Shown here: positions 61,915-64,000 of the stretch, piece after piece
How positions within the stretch are numbered: position 1 is the stretch's first letter
How the letters are laid out: each line of letters begins with the position of its first letter
NCBI GenBank assembly: GCA_903772945.1
Contig: CAICTM010000183.1
Location: 33,338-97,337 of the forward strand
DNA: 64,000 nucleotides
From: Seminavis robusta
Lineage: Eukaryota > Bacillariophyta > Bacillariophyceae > Naviculales > Naviculaceae
Reading direction: 5' to 3'
Notes under the pieces: generated by a model
The model's input: only the letters and a program-made list of their open reading frames with translations
Told to the model about the DNA's origin: nothing
The model's database searches: none
Made by a program: the position numbers and the translations under genes

Positions 61915-63237
61915 TTAATGCGCATCAACGATTTCCGGATTCAGCTTCAAGAAGTAGTACAGACAGGGGACATTGTCGGAGCAGTTGCCCAACACATCCA
62001 CAAGGACATCTTTCGGAACGAAACCGTAGTCTCGCAAAAGCCGTCGTCGACCCGATGCGTTGAGACGAAGATGATAAGCAATCCGAATCTGCAAGTCCAA
62101 AAGACGTTCATCCTCCTCAGCGGTTGTACCAACGTGAACTTCCTCCAGTTCAAAGCAAGGGGACTGTTTCTCCATGATTGCAAGTTGCCGTACTTGCATT
62201 CTCAAAGACGTTTTGGCCAGACGGACTCGTTCGAGCACATGATTCTCGTGTTGCACAGGAACAACCACCGTTCCAGCACCGAACAGGCAACTGAAAGCAG
62301 CCGGTGGCCAGCACGAGACACTCCCTTAGATGGGTATTTTGAACAAGAGCATCCGCGAGTGCATGGTGCAGGTCCCGTGTGTTTCCATCGCGGTGTTGGA
62401 GCGGGACCATTTTGAGCTGTTGGAGTGGTGGATTGCTCGATAGCCACTCCACGAGTGCTTGCTCTCCTGCTTTGTCGATGAAAACTCTATCAAATGACAA
62501 TCTTCGCAAGCACGGCAGCTTCCCGAGAGCACGGATTGCGTTCTGAAACAACGGACCAGGAGGGAGTTTGAAACCCAACTCCACATCCTCCAGGGACTGA
62601 GCAGAATCTACCGATTGCGTGCCAACCGGCAGGTCGACTTCCCCACCCAAGACCAACCGTTTCAAGGAAGGCTAAGGATGCGAGCTCTGAAAGCAACGAC
62701 AGACCAGGCAAAGGCTCTTTGGAGCCCAGTCTTTTTTGAGAGCAGCCCGTCATTTCAAAGGACTCGAGACAGCTCTAGCTGACGGAAGGATCCATCCCAA
62801 GACCCCAACGGGGTCGCCAGGAAGCGGCACCCGTCGAACTTTAGCCTTCGGAGCCGTGCTGATGACTTCAACAGGAGCCTGGTGACGCAGGTTATAGGAA
62901 GGCCAGGACAGTCTCCTATAACAATCTCTTCCAGCCCCGGCAAAGACCCAATGACATCGAAAACAAACGAAATCTTTGAATGGTCCCAGAGATCGATTGG
63001 ATAATCATCGACGGAAGCAATACGAACTTTCTGTGTACCTCTTTGGGAACCCGCCTTCAGATCCTCGATGATTTTATCGGGACGGAACCCTCCCTCAAGG
63101 CAAACGAACAATTCGCCGCCTTCAGCTGACTGCTCCGAGGCAGCAGTGGCGGCGTTGTCTTCCGTAGGTTGCGCGCTTGGCCCCTTTGTGGCTTTGCACA
63201 GTGCGTTGGCGATATTTGCGTATTTGAGGCCCCGCAT
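61915..63237 (-). pseudogene. LRR-like protein 4 of the local family, frameshifted
   Basis: Similarity to LRR-like genes 1-3 runs from MRGLKYANIANALCKATKGP at 63237 to NVPCLYYFLKLNPEIVDAH at 61915, but in at least three frames. The first frame has LRR units (FVFDVIGSLPGLEEIVIGDC; SSARLRRLKFDGCRF) and stops at 62757-62755. A second frame carries SFEMTGCSQKRLGSKEPLPG. A third, from about 62680, carries LKRLVLGGEVDLPVGTQSVD, IRALGKLPCLRRLSFDRVFI and ALADALVQNTHLRECLVLAT. A further shift near 62290-62310 leads into the C-terminal frame with AYHLRLNASGRRRLLRDYGF. Introns do not explain the shifts because no GT-AG pairs fit. Either a decayed gene or consensus errors. Confidence 0.65.
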
Positions 63238-64000
63238 AGCTTATCGAGAAAATCCGACCAGCGCATGGATGTTTTCTTTCTCTTTTGTGGTTTTGTGTTT
63301 AGTTTGGATTGTGGTGGTGGTTTTGTTTAGTATGATTGTTGTGGCTGTGTTTAGTTTGTGTTTTGTCGGGCACGGTTTGGTTGGCAGTTCCAAATGGCAC
63401 GTCTGAAGGGGGGTCCTTCGCAAGCGGGAGTAAACCTTTTTTTTTGGGTTTTGTCTTGGCTTTCCCTTGAGCTCAAGAAGGCTGTGTCCCACTAAAGGCC
63501 ATCGTTGCTGTTCGGAGAGACGGTGCAAGAGAGGCTGGACGGTTGATCCATGGGACGGCAAGTTAGGGCAACTATGATACTATCGGTACCATGGAGAGGG
63601 TTTATATATAAGAGAAGTAAGTAAAAGAGAGTTCCGTGTTAGCCCAGCCCATGTGATGATGCAATGGCTACTACCAATACCCGCAATTATGATAAGAGCG
63701 GGCTAGCCATGTAAAGCTAGCCATGACTTTTTATACGACTTATTGCACTGTATCCGTGTCCAATTCAGCGGTTGCCTTTGCTTGAAATCATGAAGAGAGA
63801 CGCTTCCATTGTTAAAATTAATTCTACTGGTGAACCTGCTTTCACAACAAAGTAGCCTCCACTGCAGTATAGCAGTGTTTTTACCAACTTGGAGGAGGAT
63901 CGTTGTTGTCAAAGTATATACGTATTAGATTATTACTACTGCCGCCTGACTACCCATCCACAGCACACTGCCGGCACAACTTCCCAGCATCTCTTCTTTT
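63238..64000. other. Window end, no gene recognised
   Basis: T/G-rich stretch at 63290-63370 with GTGGTGGTTTTGTTTAGT-type simple sequence. Only short open frames without motifs. Confidence 0.4.

Overview
The window is nuclear DNA of a photosynthetic stramenopile, most likely a pennate diatom (inference). The signs are short GT-AG introns of about 95-160 nt, dispersed single genes on both strands without operons, a SelR-type protein of the diatom kind, a plastid-type bipartite leader, a giant-virus/algal ankyrin-like repeat family, and a fatty-acid-photodecarboxylase-like GMC flavoprotein. No tRNA, rRNA or CRISPR was seen. Three N bases occur at 4366-4368.

Layout. 0.2-4 kb: ALG2 mannosyltransferase, converging on a three-exon FAP-like GMC oxidoreductase with a signal peptide. 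4.7-8.9 kb: two tandem copies of a TPR-like gene; the first has a one-base frameshift, the second a 922-nt intron with a foldback element and short repeats. 9.3-19.3 kb: a TPR protein, an AlkB-type dioxygenase, a decayed membrane-protein gene, a one-repeat MYB factor, a P-loop kinase and an MsrB-like protein. 19.9-32.7 kb: a HAD phosphatase/GT4 glycosyltransferase fusion and, 8.4 kb away in inverted orientation, its dead copy; between them lies a divergent pair of low-complexity membrane proteins. 32.7-39.5 kb is gene-poor apart from one tail-anchored protein. 39.5-47.8 kb: an auxilin-like J protein, a frameshifted ankyrin-like gene, an ASH2-type SPRY protein and a plastid-targeted cupin. 48.2-63.2 kb: four related LRR-like genes (the last one broken), interleaved with a RING-H2 ligase, an acyl-protein thioesterase, a histidine phosphatase and a selenoprotein.

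The strongest find is at 60.3-61.4 kb on the minus strand: a SelU/PRXL2-family redox protein whose active-site Cys codon is TGA, with a well-formed SECIS-like hairpin about 205 nt downstream of the stop. Second is the FAP-like photoenzyme candidate, whose secretory leader is found only when an unlisted first exon is recognised. Several multicopy genes carry single-base indels, which are either true decay or consensus errors. Exon structures were built by hand from splice consensus, reading phase and family similarity recalled from memory; no search was run.
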